NCBI GenBank assembly: GCA_947561715.1 | Contig: OX387204.1 | Span: forward strand, 8,127,001-8,191,000 | From: Ascidia mentula | Lineage: Eukaryota; Chordata; Ascidiacea; Phlebobranchia; Ascidiidae | Reading direction: 5' to 3' | Length of the DNA stretch: 64,000 nt | Shown here: one piece after another, positions 53,601 to 64,000 of the stretch | How positions within the stretch are numbered: position 1 is the first letter of the stretch | Layout: each line of letters starts with the position of its first letter | Program-made: the position numbers and the translations under genes | The notes under the pieces: generated by a model | What the model was told of the DNA's origin: nothing | The model's database searches: none | The model's input: the letters and a program-made list of their open reading frames with translations, nothing else

Positions 53601-56118
53601 CAACAGCGTACATTTTAACAACAATAAACAAACCTGTAACTTCTTTTCGACAGAAATTACGCTCCTCCGGCCGCCATGGAGATCGATGAGTTCCTACAGG
53701 GCATATTCAAGTCACTTCAAGATCGCGACTGCAATATGATTGCCATAGACGCCAATTGCCATTGGAGTCAGTTGCCTGGCCCGGGTGACACCCCCATGCC
53801 CCGGTTTCCCATCTACCAACCCCTCGACGATGCCCCCGGGGGCGGTGGGATGGTGAAAAGCGAAAGGATTGATCCGCCTGGTTTCCACGTGAAAAACGAA
53901 CCTGGCGAGTTTGGGGTGAAGCAGGAGGCAATGATGAGTGTGCTGAGCGTTAAGCAAGAGATGAATGTTCCCCGGCCGGAGCAGATGTCAATCAAGCCGG
54001 ACCCGGACGGACCCCCATTAAGTATGTCGTGTAACCAGAAAATATTTTAAGCGTGGTTTTTGAAATTTAGATCGAACAAGATTCAAATGACTATTTGTTT
54101 TTCGGGACACGCTGAAGACAGTAGCAACAAAAATTGACGCGAATTAGCAACACCGTCACTTTAATATAGCCAACCACTGGGTTTCAAAAAAAACACCACG
54201 GTCTATTTAAAAAAGATGTTCCTCATTTCCCTTTCTGGTTCATAATTGCCACACACACACGACCCTGTTCTGACCGATCGTCCGATGTTTTTCAGACAAG
54301 CGTCTGCGTACCGTCACCTCGCCACGCGGTATCGGCCTCAATAACATTCCTGCTCCCTGTCCGGGTTCATCACTGCCCTGCAACAGACCCACCCCAAACA
54401 ATGACAACAATCCCGGTAAGTAAAGCGTTCGCGACACCGACTTGCGGTCCCGTACAAAACCCGAACTTGTCGTGGTTATAGAGGATAAAGCCGTGCTCAC
54501 AAGAAGACCAGGCGTATTTTCGAGATTTCAATGAAGCTTTGTTTTTTGTTGGTGCTAAAATGTCAGTGCATTTCTCCTGGCAACTAAGGCGAATCAACAT
54601 GTTATGTTGCGTGACGGAGCGCATGTGTCGCTAAACGATTCCTCGTATTGACACCACGCCTGTTCAGTTCCTGAAGAGCACAACAACACTTAATATGAAA
54701 GTTTTCCGTTCATAAAACCATATATCAGTATTGGATTAAACTTTCTATAAGCTAGCGTTGATATTGCGCTTCAAACTATTTTTTTAATTAGTACAACCCA
54801 ACCTACGAACATACTGTACATTTTTCCTTTGATGTAGTTGCAGATTCAATGGTTACTGTGCTTTGGCTTTTATTCGCAAGACTTGTATCATATAAACCGC
54901 TATAAGTGTCAATCAATCTAGTACGTGTAATACAAATTCTATTGATCCCTTGGCCTTCCAATGAAATCGATCTCCATCTGCTTGCCAGGTTTTCCGCACA
55001 GTTACGACTTCAGTCGAATCACTTCAGGTGGCTCAATGGCGACCCCTACCGGTCAAACTGGTTCGTCCAATACTCCTCGATTTCAATGCAGTTCCTCGGC
55101 CGTCCCCATGCCAGCCGAGATGAGCGATAACATTGCTGCCAGCGATGTGGTTACCATAGAAAGAAAACTCAATCATCCCGCTTTCTTTAAGAACGCTGGC
55201 TCCCCCAACGTGAGTTTTGCGTCAAAAACTATTTGTACACATGTGAAAGCAGTGTAAAGCAAGATACTGTAAATGTTAAGTTTAATCTTTTGATTTTTCA
55301 TAAACGCTTTCCCAAAAATCGATTTAACTTATAATGTGTACTTTCGTCTTCAGTATTATGTCTGGTGAACTATCTTTATTTGTCTTTTTTGTAATGATGC
55401 ATTTGTCACAAAAAAAAACACGTTTTCAAACACGTTGTTTTTCCACAGCGTCGAAACACGACAAACCCAAAAACACCACAAGGTCCCAGTACGCCGATAA
55501 GACCTTCGAGTAGCAACGCCCTCACACCACAGTCCATTGGTTGTTGCCCTACTCCCTCGTCGGGCAACACCACCTTCAATTCCACCTCGTCCAATAACCC
55601 GATGACCCCAACAGCTGGCAACACTAACCCAGAAACCCTGAACTTGGGCCCTCAGAGTTTGCCTACCTGTGATTCGTTCGACGCCACCCTGGAGACATTA
55701 TTGGGTACCCAGGATGTTGGCGTGGAAACAAATGGAGTTACGTCACTTCCTCCGTTTGTGGACGAACAAAGCATGAAGACCGACGCAGACGATCCAATTG
55801 GGCTGCAGGTTGGTTGAAAATACGTCTTTGGCAAATATCGTATTTCTTTGCACAGCCAGCCCAATTTATTATATTACAATGATCGTAGGTGACAGAGTGC
55901 TTTGTGCCCTGCGGTACTCCCATAGCGTAGTTTCCCTGCAAACCTTTGTGGGCTTATTTGAAGATTTTGCAATGTCAAGAATATTAACATTCTTTGTTGT
56001 ACAGAGTCTCCCCGACCTGGACGAAATATTCAACTCTTCCAGTCTCCCCTTGACCACTTCCACAAGCAACAGCAATAACAACACGGAAGATGACAACATC
56101 CTCTCCCTGTTCACGTAA
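38618..56118 (+). CDS. ZMIZ1: ZMIZ1/2 homologue (PIAS-like transcription co-regulator with SP-RING/MIZ zinc finger)
   Basis: Nuclear co-regulator of the PIAS-like group, with SUMO-ligase-type SP-RING. Twenty coding exons: 38618-38770, 38850-38963, 43159-43264, 44902-45061, 45124-45451, 45533-45667, 48869-49153, 49534-49779, 50019-50148, 51014-51146, 51688-51766, 51883-52014, 52339-52441, 52747-52931, 53488-53555, 53654-54021, 54296-54415, 54989-55209, 55449-55808, 56005-56118; 3540 nt, 1179 aa (human ZMIZ1 about 1067). The N-terminal helical domain has [20 protein letters not shown] and [26 protein letters not shown] follows, then a [19 protein letters not shown] tract (about 290-315), Pro/Gly/Gln/Met-rich region, [14 protein letters not shown], and the domain [17 protein letters not shown] to [13 protein letters not shown]. 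The SP-RING (about 738-786) shows [19 protein letters not shown] and WICPICR. The C-terminus DDNILSLFT matches DDLLSLFENN. An acceptor-like AG at 38599-38600 separates the chosen ATG from an in-frame upstream ATG at 38582. The symbol denotes the family; ZMIZ1 versus ZMIZ2 is not resolved. Confidence 0.95.
38964..43158 (+). other. ZMIZ intron 2 (4.2 kb); nothing recognised
   Basis: Largest intron of the gene. It contains only short unrelated open frames, no repeats with clear ends and no recognisable RNA gene. Its position near the 5' end would suit regulatory sequence, but nothing specific can be shown. Confidence 0.4.
46424..46614 (+). other. Exon-like stretch in ZMIZ intron 6, split between two frames
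   Basis: After an acceptor-like TTACAG at about 46418-46423, one frame reads [21 protein letters not shown]. From there the next frame continues as [14 protein letters not shown] and later [17 protein letters not shown] before a stop at 46612-46614. Both parts have the Gln/Pro/Gly/Met/Asn composition of the ZMIZ low-complexity region. Neither frame joins the neighbouring exons in phase and there is no good GT donor. It may be a decayed exon, an exon hit by a sequence error, or chance. Confidence 0.3.
47991..48851 (+). other. 286-codon open frame inside ZMIZ intron 6, no recognised domain
   Basis: Longest open frame without interruption outside the assigned exons, on the same strand as ZMIZ and ending just before exon 48869. 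The translation has no recognisable fold, is rich in Ser, Leu and Arg and runs through the pyrimidine-rich 3' end of the intron. Length alone is mildly unexpected, but composition does not look protein-like. It is probably fortuitous. Confidence 0.2.
52628..52674. repeat. Perfect 13-bp inverted repeat in ZMIZ intron
   Basis: GGTGGTCCGAAAT (52628-52640) is followed after 21 nt by its exact reverse complement ATTTCGGACCACC (52662-52674). The hairpin lies between exons 52339-52441 and 52747-52931, just upstream of the SP-RING-coding exons. No element ends or target duplications were noted. Confidence 0.85.
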
Positions 56119-59100
56119 CTCCTCAAAAGTTCATTTCTGTTCGATCTGGTCTGCATGCGACTCCAGTTCAACCGATCGAATTGCACTTGTGACCTGTCTT
56201 TGCCTGTTCCTTACTCAACTGCTGTTAAATGAACTATTCCGACGAATTATGCTTTTTGTACGCTCTGAGCCGTCACGGCAGTATATGGTATACACACCTA
56301 CTCATCCCGTGGTCTCATATACTTGATTCGAAATTCCGGTGCGGTTTAAATTTTTCCTGTTGCGTGGCTTTAAAAACTCACTTGTTATTGCGCAAATAGT
56401 GTAAGACATGAGTGCATTATTACACTGAAGCATGTCAAAGCATTTCGTCAAAAGTTTCGCGGTTTTGTTTGCGCTGCCGAAAGCGGCAAAAACTTGCCTT
56501 TTTCTTCGAACCGCCAATATGATTTTCTTTTTTTGTTGAACAGCACAGATGGCCAAACACACAAGCGCATCATTCGAACTATTTGTTTTTTGTACGCGGC
56601 TGCTTTCGCTTTCCGTGCGTATTTTCCCCCAAACAATCGCTTTTTATCAAGCTTTGCTTATTTCCGGCTGCTTTGAGACTCGAGTGACTCGCAGTACGCA
56701 GCCAACCATACTCCAACCCCTTGAAAGGGCAGATCGCCGTGCGCCCGATACGATTGCTGTTGGATTTTTTTACCGTACATTTGTACTTTTTTGTTTCCTA
56801 TTTCTGTTTACGACCTTTTTACTTTTTTGTGCGTTTGTATTAATATTATTCTGCCACATTGCGAACGAAATACAGTTAAAATACGTTGAAGTTAAACCTG
56901 TTTTGTTACAAAACAGTCTCGTTTCCGAGCAGTAACTTCGACAATGAGATATTTTAACATGTCGGCTCTCGGTAACCCAGGGCGGAATATTTAACCAGCA
57001 TTGTGATGTTTCATTACAAACTTGTTTTTTTCTATTAGTTTATGGTCATTTTTTTAAATCTTAATCTTCCTGAACAACAATCAAAGCTGGATTTCTTTCC
57101 TAACGATGGAATGAAAAAGACATAAATTTTTACTTCAGTGGTAAAATTAAAACGTTGGAAAAACTGCCAGTTATATCCAGAACGATTGTAAAATATAACT
57201 AACCATGCAAAACCATGGACCTGGGATGTCATGCAAAACATGTTAGCAAAACTAAGAAAATTTTAACATCGTTCGAGATAAAACAGCTTGAAAATACGAA
57301 CGTCCACTCATAAATTAAGACAGTTCTTAGAATCAAGGACAATAATATGTTGAAAAAATTAGGGACAACACCCTCTTAAATAAAACACATATAGATCACA
57401 GAACGTGCGTTGTAACCTGTGGATAGAAATATAGGACATGTCTATCAAATTCTTAGTAGGTAAATTAAAAGTCAGGATCAGTTAATCGGAGTGTCCTTTT
57501 CCAATTTTAATCAAAAGCTGTCATTTGTTTGTATGCCGTGAGTAATCGCGATAGTCTGTGACCACGCGGAATTCCAGGAGTCCCGTGACTTGGTCAGTCA
57601 AACAATGGTGGAAGTTTAATTACCTTCAAAAAAGGATGGTAGATGATTTCCCATTTGGTAACACTCCCTTATTTAAATATAACCCCCTTTCTCGCTAATA
57701 TTTGAAAAAAAATCATGTCGGCGTTGGAGTTTTCAGATAAACCTTGTTAACACATGTTTGCATAAAGGAGGGTCAAACCCTTTGCTGGACTGATAAAAAT
57801 AAAATGCAAATGCAATGTTTTGGAAAAGGGCACCAAGAGATGGATACGCGAACTCTGCACATGATGAGGTAATGCCTACCTTAAGGGAACGTATTCCTGT
57901 GTGTCATGTGGCGTAACCGATTCATTAAAACCGCAACCAACAGATCAAACATTGATGGGCTGAAAAAGTCACGTCCTTCTTGAACGCAAACCTCTCGGTG
58001 CATTTAAAAGTGTTTTTGCACTTTTTATCTTTGCAAAAACATATGTGACGAGCACAGCATTTGCAAAAATCTTCAAATATTTCACATAAAAATCTGCAAT
58101 TCATTGCAATGATTTCCGATCAGTGCAACATTTGGAAATATCGTTGTTAATGACTAAATTTTGTTTTTACTCGATGATTTTGGTCATGTGACATTGTTTA
58201 TCAGCTCGGTTAAATGGACCCGTGAAGCATTATCAGTACGGTTGAAAAGACAAAAAACATAAAATGTGCAATTTTTTTATCAAGGGATTCATTTACGTAC
58301 AATGAATCAATGGATGGATATATATGACACTTTCGAAATATCGCTATATAGCCAACTGCATCACAACTTTGTCAAGCACAAATACCACCTCTGGATATTG
58401 GCCGGCATTCTCATTGTTTTTCGTATGTCTATACTACGTACGTGGTGATATATCAAGCATTTCATATTTTGGACACAAAAACGCGATAGTTTTGCTGTAA
58501 TTTTCCTTTTGTTCATTGCGCTTTTAATGGCCAACTCAGATTGAAATTTATTTTGTAGGGTTTGTGGGTTTGACTGACTGCGTGTGTACTAATCATAAAC
58601 CTTTGTTTCCTGTGTGTGGCCCTAATTTACGAACAAACGCACCAACGTTTTTACTACAACCTTGCTTTCTTGTGAAAGACATGCAACGTCTCATTGTGGC
58701 ATGCCTCGACTGGCCGTTGTGGTTTAAACCCTTCGGTAATAATTAACCTTTTTCGACGGATCGGAGTTAACCACCATACGCCTGGGTGGCACTAAACGCC
58801 AGCGTGATTCTAGACTTGAAATACGCGTGGCAAAGGTTTGCATTGAACGCGCGAGCTCATTAATGACTGCTGTTTGAGGTAGTCAACAGTTAACGGGCCT
58901 CGTTATAGTGGACTTGCCTTATTCGCCCACCCACTTACAAGAATCTTGAGTCTAATTGGGCCTTTGTAATGTTAACAATATTTGGAGACTCGTGGTATTG
59001 AAGTTCAACGACCTACGATTGCAACAACCACCAGGGTGTTCGAAATACCGTGAGTTTACGAACCATTTACGCCGGCGTCGATCGGCGAATTCCACATTTA

Positions 59101-60669
59101 TTCATTTGTTCATTCACATTGCACAAACCGAAATAACTTACTCTCCGTCTTTACTAGTGTCGCATTGGTTCAGAAACTTAAAATCTGCCATAACATGAAG
59201 GAAAATAATTCGGCTTTAGTCGTACGCTTTATCAAAACGTAAAGTGGTTTAAAAGTGATCATAACCATCATCGTACCAACTAAAAGAAAATCTTAACATC
59301 ACGATATACAAATACATTGAATCTATGCTCAAAACTCAGTTGCAATTCAATATAATTCTAAATGCATTTTTGTCATTGATTTGCATTTAACAAACGAGTA
59401 GGAAGTCAATACAAGCAACTCTTGACTGAATTGGTCAACAACGAAATGCTTACTCTGGTGTGTACCAAAAACGGATAAGTAGCCAATTCTTAGGGCACAT
59501 TTGCATCTAATTGTTCAAAGCCCGGTTTAAAGTAAACAAGTACTCTGAAATTTGGACTTACGTATGTCTAATTGATACGTAGCTTGCAATAATACAAATA
59601 CGCTTTATGAACAAAAATCGATTCACAGTGCCAACCATGCCAGATGTTTATTTTGACACAAATAATAAGTCAAAGCTATATGGGGACTCCACCTTTGTTT
59701 GATTAAATTTGTGCTTTGTTACGTAAAGCGCTTGTTCAAATTTAAATTCCTTTTTTGTATTATGTCTTGAATTTAATTGTTTAAAACAAAAACCTTTAGA
59801 TTGCTATCAGCTATAGTTAATCAGAAATAATACAAAATGCTTTTGGAATTTTTGCAAGAACAAGATGTAATCCGGCCGAATTGAGCAGACCGTATATTTT
59901 AGCATATCTGTATAACGTTTTCTGTGTAGTGTCAAGGGGCACAAGTTCCACGGTTTGTCCATATGTCAAATGTGAATGAATTAGGTTTTATATCTTTTCT
60001 ATCCTTCTTTTTTTATAACCTTCTTGTTTGTAGAGGTAGTATATGTGCATACTGTTAGTAACAATGAATGGTCATGTACAGACATTTCACAACACACATT
60101 ATATTTTTTTGCGAATTGCACAACCAGATAAAATTATGATGAAGCTACACGCTGAAGCAACAAATACTATAAAACACACAATAAATGTAAAGTGCTTTGG
60201 CGCAGGCACGGATAACCCCATTGTGAACAAATCCTAAAAAAGAAAAAAAAAATACAGTGTTGCCGGTTTATTGTGAGGCATAACGCAGCGTAAACATTTA
60301 AATAAGGTCCCTTTTAATATAAAAATAAAGGTTTCACAACGAAGGAACTCGCGCCAAGCACGTATTAAGGCATCGGGGAATGCCCAACATCTTGATAAAA
60401 ATAAGAGGTGATTTTGTCGCACAAGCACCGAGAAATCAAACAGAGATATCGGTATATGTTTATATTGAACACAAGCAAGTTTGTACACGTCACAGAAGAC
60501 GACGTCGCGCAAATGTCGGTTGTTTGCGAAGCAACCCCGAGGAAACTACTAAAAATGTCCCGTACAAAATAGGCCCCGGCATGTTTAACTTCACACGAAC
60601 GGGTTGTTTATTAACGCGTAAAATCCCCGCGTGACGTCAACGGCGGCAATGGCCTGCAACCTGGCGCAC
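56119..60669. other. Convergent spacer between ZMIZ and IRF genes; ZMIZ 3' UTR
   Basis: AT-rich sequence holding the 3' ends of both genes. The first clear AATAAA on the plus strand is at 57379-57384, about 1.3 kb after the ZMIZ stop, so the ZMIZ 3' UTR may be long or use a variant hexamer. Open frames here are short. No repeat with clear boundaries or RNA gene was recognised. Confidence 0.5.
60607..60612 (-). terminator. Polyadenylation signal AATAAA of IRF gene
   Basis: Canonical AATAAA on the minus strand, about 58 nt after the IRF stop codon at 60670. Confidence 0.6.
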
Positions 60670-63463
60670 TTAGCTGCCGTAAACTACAGCGGGCGACACC
60701 GAACAGAAGTTATCTTGAAAGACCTCGTCGCTCCCGTTGACACCTCTCCACGGCGGCGACCCGGTCAGTTCGTCGCCGTTGGGACTGGCCGACAGCAAGG
60801 TGTACGCTGATGGAAGGCGCGTGGCGGAAACATTCACGCTACCTGTGCTGCTCGAGCTGCTTAACAGAGGAGGTTTGTTTGCTGATCCAAAACTCCGAAA
60901 GATTTCTGGAATTTGTACATCCTCGCCGAACACGCTTTCCACGTCTGAGCTTATCGCGTCTAAAAGAGGAAATACATTTACTTGTTCGTGGGTAAAGATA
61001 ATCCCGGTCCGGGTGTAAGTTAATTTACCTGACAGGTATTCCGTCTTCACCTCGGGGAAATCCTCCATTGCTAAATTGAGAAAAGTGTCGCTTGTCGATA
61101 TGTTCCCGTTGCTGCCGAACTTGGATCGGTTTGCTAGATAAGAGAAACTTGTAGGCAGTTCAACATCTCCCATCTCTAATGAACGGTAGATGTTGGAGCT
61201 GTTGTCATAATCAAGCTTTGAGGCAATCTCAAAGTTCGTGCTAGTGTGGTCATTCGCAGATGCCGTCAGATCCCAATTTTGTTGGCAGCCGCCGCCACCT
61301 TTATAAAATGGAATTGAGGTTTATATCGAATTGTTGTTTATTCAATCTGTACAAAACGTGACCCCATGCTAAATACACGGACACAACGTAAATTAAACAA
61401 ATCGTCATTCGATCAATAAGCTTAGTATCATGCGGGGTTCCGTTTGCGATTGATGGTTTAATTTCAAACAATCTGACAATTTGTATTCAGCAGTTTATAC
61501 CTTCCATGTACTTTGTTGCGTCATCGGGAAGGCAAGGCAATTGACAAGTTGACAAGTCCATGCCAACAGGTGAGAGGGACGTCAAATCGTGAGGTGCCAT
61601 GCTGTAATTAATCGGCCCCACATCGTCCTCAATAGGCGGGGTGTCAATAGGGGCGGGATTGGCAAGTGCCATCATGTCTGTTGCGTTATGTTCGCTGTGC
61701 GACGACGCAAAGAATCCCACCCCGCTGTAGTTTCCATAACCGTCGACAGGACAGGTTGTCTTGGCAAACTCCCCTGTCACTGTGTTGTAAGTGCTTCCTT
61801 GTTGCGAGTAAACACTCGCTGGGTTTGCGTGCAACAAATCGGTTGCGCTCTCCCCGAAATGGCTCGAATGGGCGGGCGAGGGGTTTGAATAGTAAGCAGT
61901 GTACGGCGTGGAGGCGTATGTGTATTGCGAAGGGGTGTGCGATACAGCGGGCTGGCAAAGTCCAACATGCCGCGATGTGATTCCGCCAAATCCCCCTTGA
62001 GCATGTTGACTTGTTTGCTGCTGTTTCGTCAACTGCGATAAGTCTTGAAATGGGTTCGTTGTGGGCGGAAAAGTCCCGAGCGACGACCCTGTGAAGCAAC
62101 TCAATTGAGGAATTTCGATAGCCGACGAGAAGGGCGAAGTTTGCTGTTCTGGGAACGAAGGAGCAATCCTTCGTTTCTGTGTCATGTGACTTTTGCCTCC
62201 ACCTTTTGGGGACGACGGCGTTCGCTTTCTGATCCATTCTTTAACATAAAATGCAATGATTGCATGTTGGACGAGATTTGTACAAAATGGCGCAAAAGAC
62301 TTACTTTTCCCGCTTTTTATTATTCGCTTAGGCAAGAGTCGGTAAAGTCGGTATGCGTCGTCACCCCGGTTTCCATTGTTGCTCACTGGGAGGCGTTCAA
62401 TGTCTCGCAAGGAATTTAGGGCGCATCGAAAATTTGCTTTGTGCTGTTTGACGTCCTTGGGTGAAGCTCCTAAGTAACGACAGTTGTAAAGCGTTTCACC
62501 TCCACGAACATGTTAGGACGTGTTATTGTTGACATGACCGTCGCAATAGGGTGTCGTACCAAATTAGCACGATGCAAAAGGAAGGAATTAAACATTGTTG
62601 GCTTTTATTGCTTGCTATATAGCTCAGTTTAAGAGATCGCAAGAAATGTGTAATTAACATTGGTAAACTACAAATATTTACAAAACTTTCCAAACAAGAA
62701 CCGAAAAACCTGTGTGGATTAAGTTACGCAAATGCAATCAATTGGAGATGGAAATGCAACAACTTCAAACTGCAAACAATATTTTAATGCAAGAATTAGA
62801 CGGGTATTGTGGAAAGGGTATCAGTCGTGCATTTTTATTGGCATGGAAAACAGTTTATGTTTTCAAAAAAAACTCAAAATACTTATCATGTGTGTTAATT
62901 TATGCGGGGTGTACGAAAGAGTAAACTTTGCTTACGCTTTCAGCCTATGTTGGTTAGATAAAACAGAGCATGCACTATCTAAGCTTTTTGAAAGCCTCTT
63001 TAAACCAGTTGGAATTTACTATCCTATGCGCATTTTGAACGTACTAAACGTACTCGACAATCTGGCAATTACGTGATGACGAAACGTTGCATATACCTGT
63101 GTGTTCGGACCATTCTCGAAACAGTCTCGCATCCTCCTCTTCTCTCCATCCATGTCTTGCTCCATGTTTCCAAGGAATCCGGAAGATCCCTTCTCGTTCG
63201 TTATCCCAGCGTAGTCCTGGATATTTTTGATCGCCAATTCTCATCTCCAGCCAATCGCGAAGCCTTGAAATAAATACATAATTGGGTGCAAAAGGTAGTA
63301 GTACTGATGATGAACCAAGCATAGTTTCGAAACGGGGACACTTCTGCTGTATACTTCTAACCAGAACGCACCGGCAAGTATTATTTTACCGGAACGGCGT
63401 TCCAGGCTGTTCCGGCTTACTTTCATCACTGGATTTAACCCCAACTTTGTGTTTTACGGACAT
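60670..63463 (-). CDS. Interferon-regulatory-factor family transcription factor
   Basis: Nuclear DNA-binding factor with a winged-helix IRF domain. Six coding exons, 5' to 3': 63421-63463, 63097-63303, 62305-62469, 61501-62238, 61029-61298, 60670-60959; 1713 nt, 570 aa, frame kept at each junction. The IRF domain (about residues 26-135) shows the tryptophan series in RLRDWLEMRI, YPGLRWDNE, IFRIPWKHGARHGW and LFREWSEHTG, followed by HKANFRCALNSLRDIERL and DDAYRLYRLLP. After it come a basic patch (KKWIRKRTPSSPK) and a long Ser/Thr/Pro/Gln-rich tail. I see no IRF-association domain of the IRF3-9 type, which would place it closer to IRF1/2 in layout. The first exon (MSVKHKVGVKSSDE) is less certain than the rest; it is supported by a GTAAGC donor and matching phase. 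The last intron, 60960-61028, is only 69 nt and in frame. Confidence 0.92.
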
Positions 63464-64000
63464 GGTTTGTTTGGCATTTTCACATGACCCTAGAAAATTA
63501 GTCTCAAGATCACATTTCTACAAAATTTAGCAATATCAAAGGTAAAATGTCAATCTTTTCCAGTCGGCTTTATTTCAATTTCCAGTTCGGTGGCAACCAT
63601 GACCACAATGCACCCAGCGAAAATTTTTCATTTTTGTTTGTTAACTTGTTTTAACAGTTTTATGAAATGGAATTGATTAAATTATTGCGAAAATATACCG
63701 AGCAAAAACAATGACGAGCAGTTTCGTTCATTTTTCAACAGTCGTATTTCTTTTATTCATCCACAATCTATAACCAGGAAAGTCAAAGTATTTTTTGTAA
63801 CATAACTTCTCAGAAAGATTCCGCTGATTAATTTCATGGACATCAAAAATGTGCGTATTTCTGTGGAACCAAGCGAAAAGCTTCGAACCGACTGGCGGAC
63901 ACGTGATATTGCAAGCAACATGCACAGGAAACACATAAAACAATAACCAGATTTCGAGCTCCTATTTAATGATAAAAAACGCTCGTTTTTTTGTAAAACT
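63464..64000 (-). promoter_or_regulatory. IRF gene 5' flank
   Basis: Short stretch upstream of the inferred start codon. An acceptor-like TTTTCTAG ends at 63490 on the minus strand, 26 nt before the start codon; it could accept a spliced leader or an upstream non-coding exon. No TATA box or known binding site can be assigned with confidence. Confidence 0.35.

Noticed and set aside
1-64000. Retroviral, LTR, Polinton or LINE protein remnants
   Set aside because: No reverse transcriptase, integrase, capsid or envelope motif was recognised in any frame; absence is judged by eye only.
1-64000. CRISPR array, prokaryotic operon or toxin-antitoxin type system
   Set aside because: Spliced animal genes throughout and no regularly spaced repeats; nothing prokaryotic is present.

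Overview
The window is nuclear DNA from an intron-rich animal. It carries five protein-coding genes or gene parts, all recognised by protein-level reading of spliced exons. Proteins similar to human HSPA4, a glycine-type SLC6 transporter, RAD51AP1, ZMIZ1/2 and an IRF with a five-tryptophan DNA-binding domain point to a deuterostome. The clear divergence from vertebrate sequences, the mostly compact introns, and splice-acceptor-like AG sites within 7-26 nt upstream of four inferred start codons (a pattern expected from spliced-leader trans-splicing) make a tunicate such as a Ciona-like ascidian the best guess. The species is an inference; no ribosomal or mitochondrial marker is present.

Layout. 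1-6652 (+): the last seven coding exons of an HSPA4/Hsp110 chaperone, with an intron holding mosaic repeat copies. 6653-10264: 3' flank and spacer, containing a 934-bp TA-flanked inverted-repeat DNA element. 10265-18572 (+): a complete 15-exon SLC6 transporter; intron 4 holds a tRNA-like palindrome. 18573-20980: spacer between two convergent genes, where partial copies of exons from BOTH neighbours lie interleaved. 20981-23812 (-): a complete 9-exon RAD51AP1 homologue. 23813-38617: about 14.8 kb with no gene I can support. 38618-56118 (+): a complete 20-exon ZMIZ gene (PIAS-like, SP-RING/MIZ). 56119-60669: convergent spacer. 60670-63463 (-): a 6-exon IRF-family transcription factor. 63464-64000: its 5' flank.

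All four complete gene models keep reading frame across every junction: about 650 aa for SLC6, 296 aa for RAD51AP1, 1179 aa for ZMIZ and 570 aa for IRF. The genes do not form a pathway together; they are ordinary neighbouring loci in protein folding, amino-acid transport, homologous recombination, SUMO-linked transcription control and transcription factor function.

I found no new gene system such as a defence island or operon. The most unusual signals are the interleaved exon duplications at 19.5-20.7 kb, the tRNA-bearing palindrome at 11.5-11.9 kb, a run of five SUMO-type motifs beside the ZMIZ SP-RING, and a 69-nt frame-preserving intron in the IRF gene.
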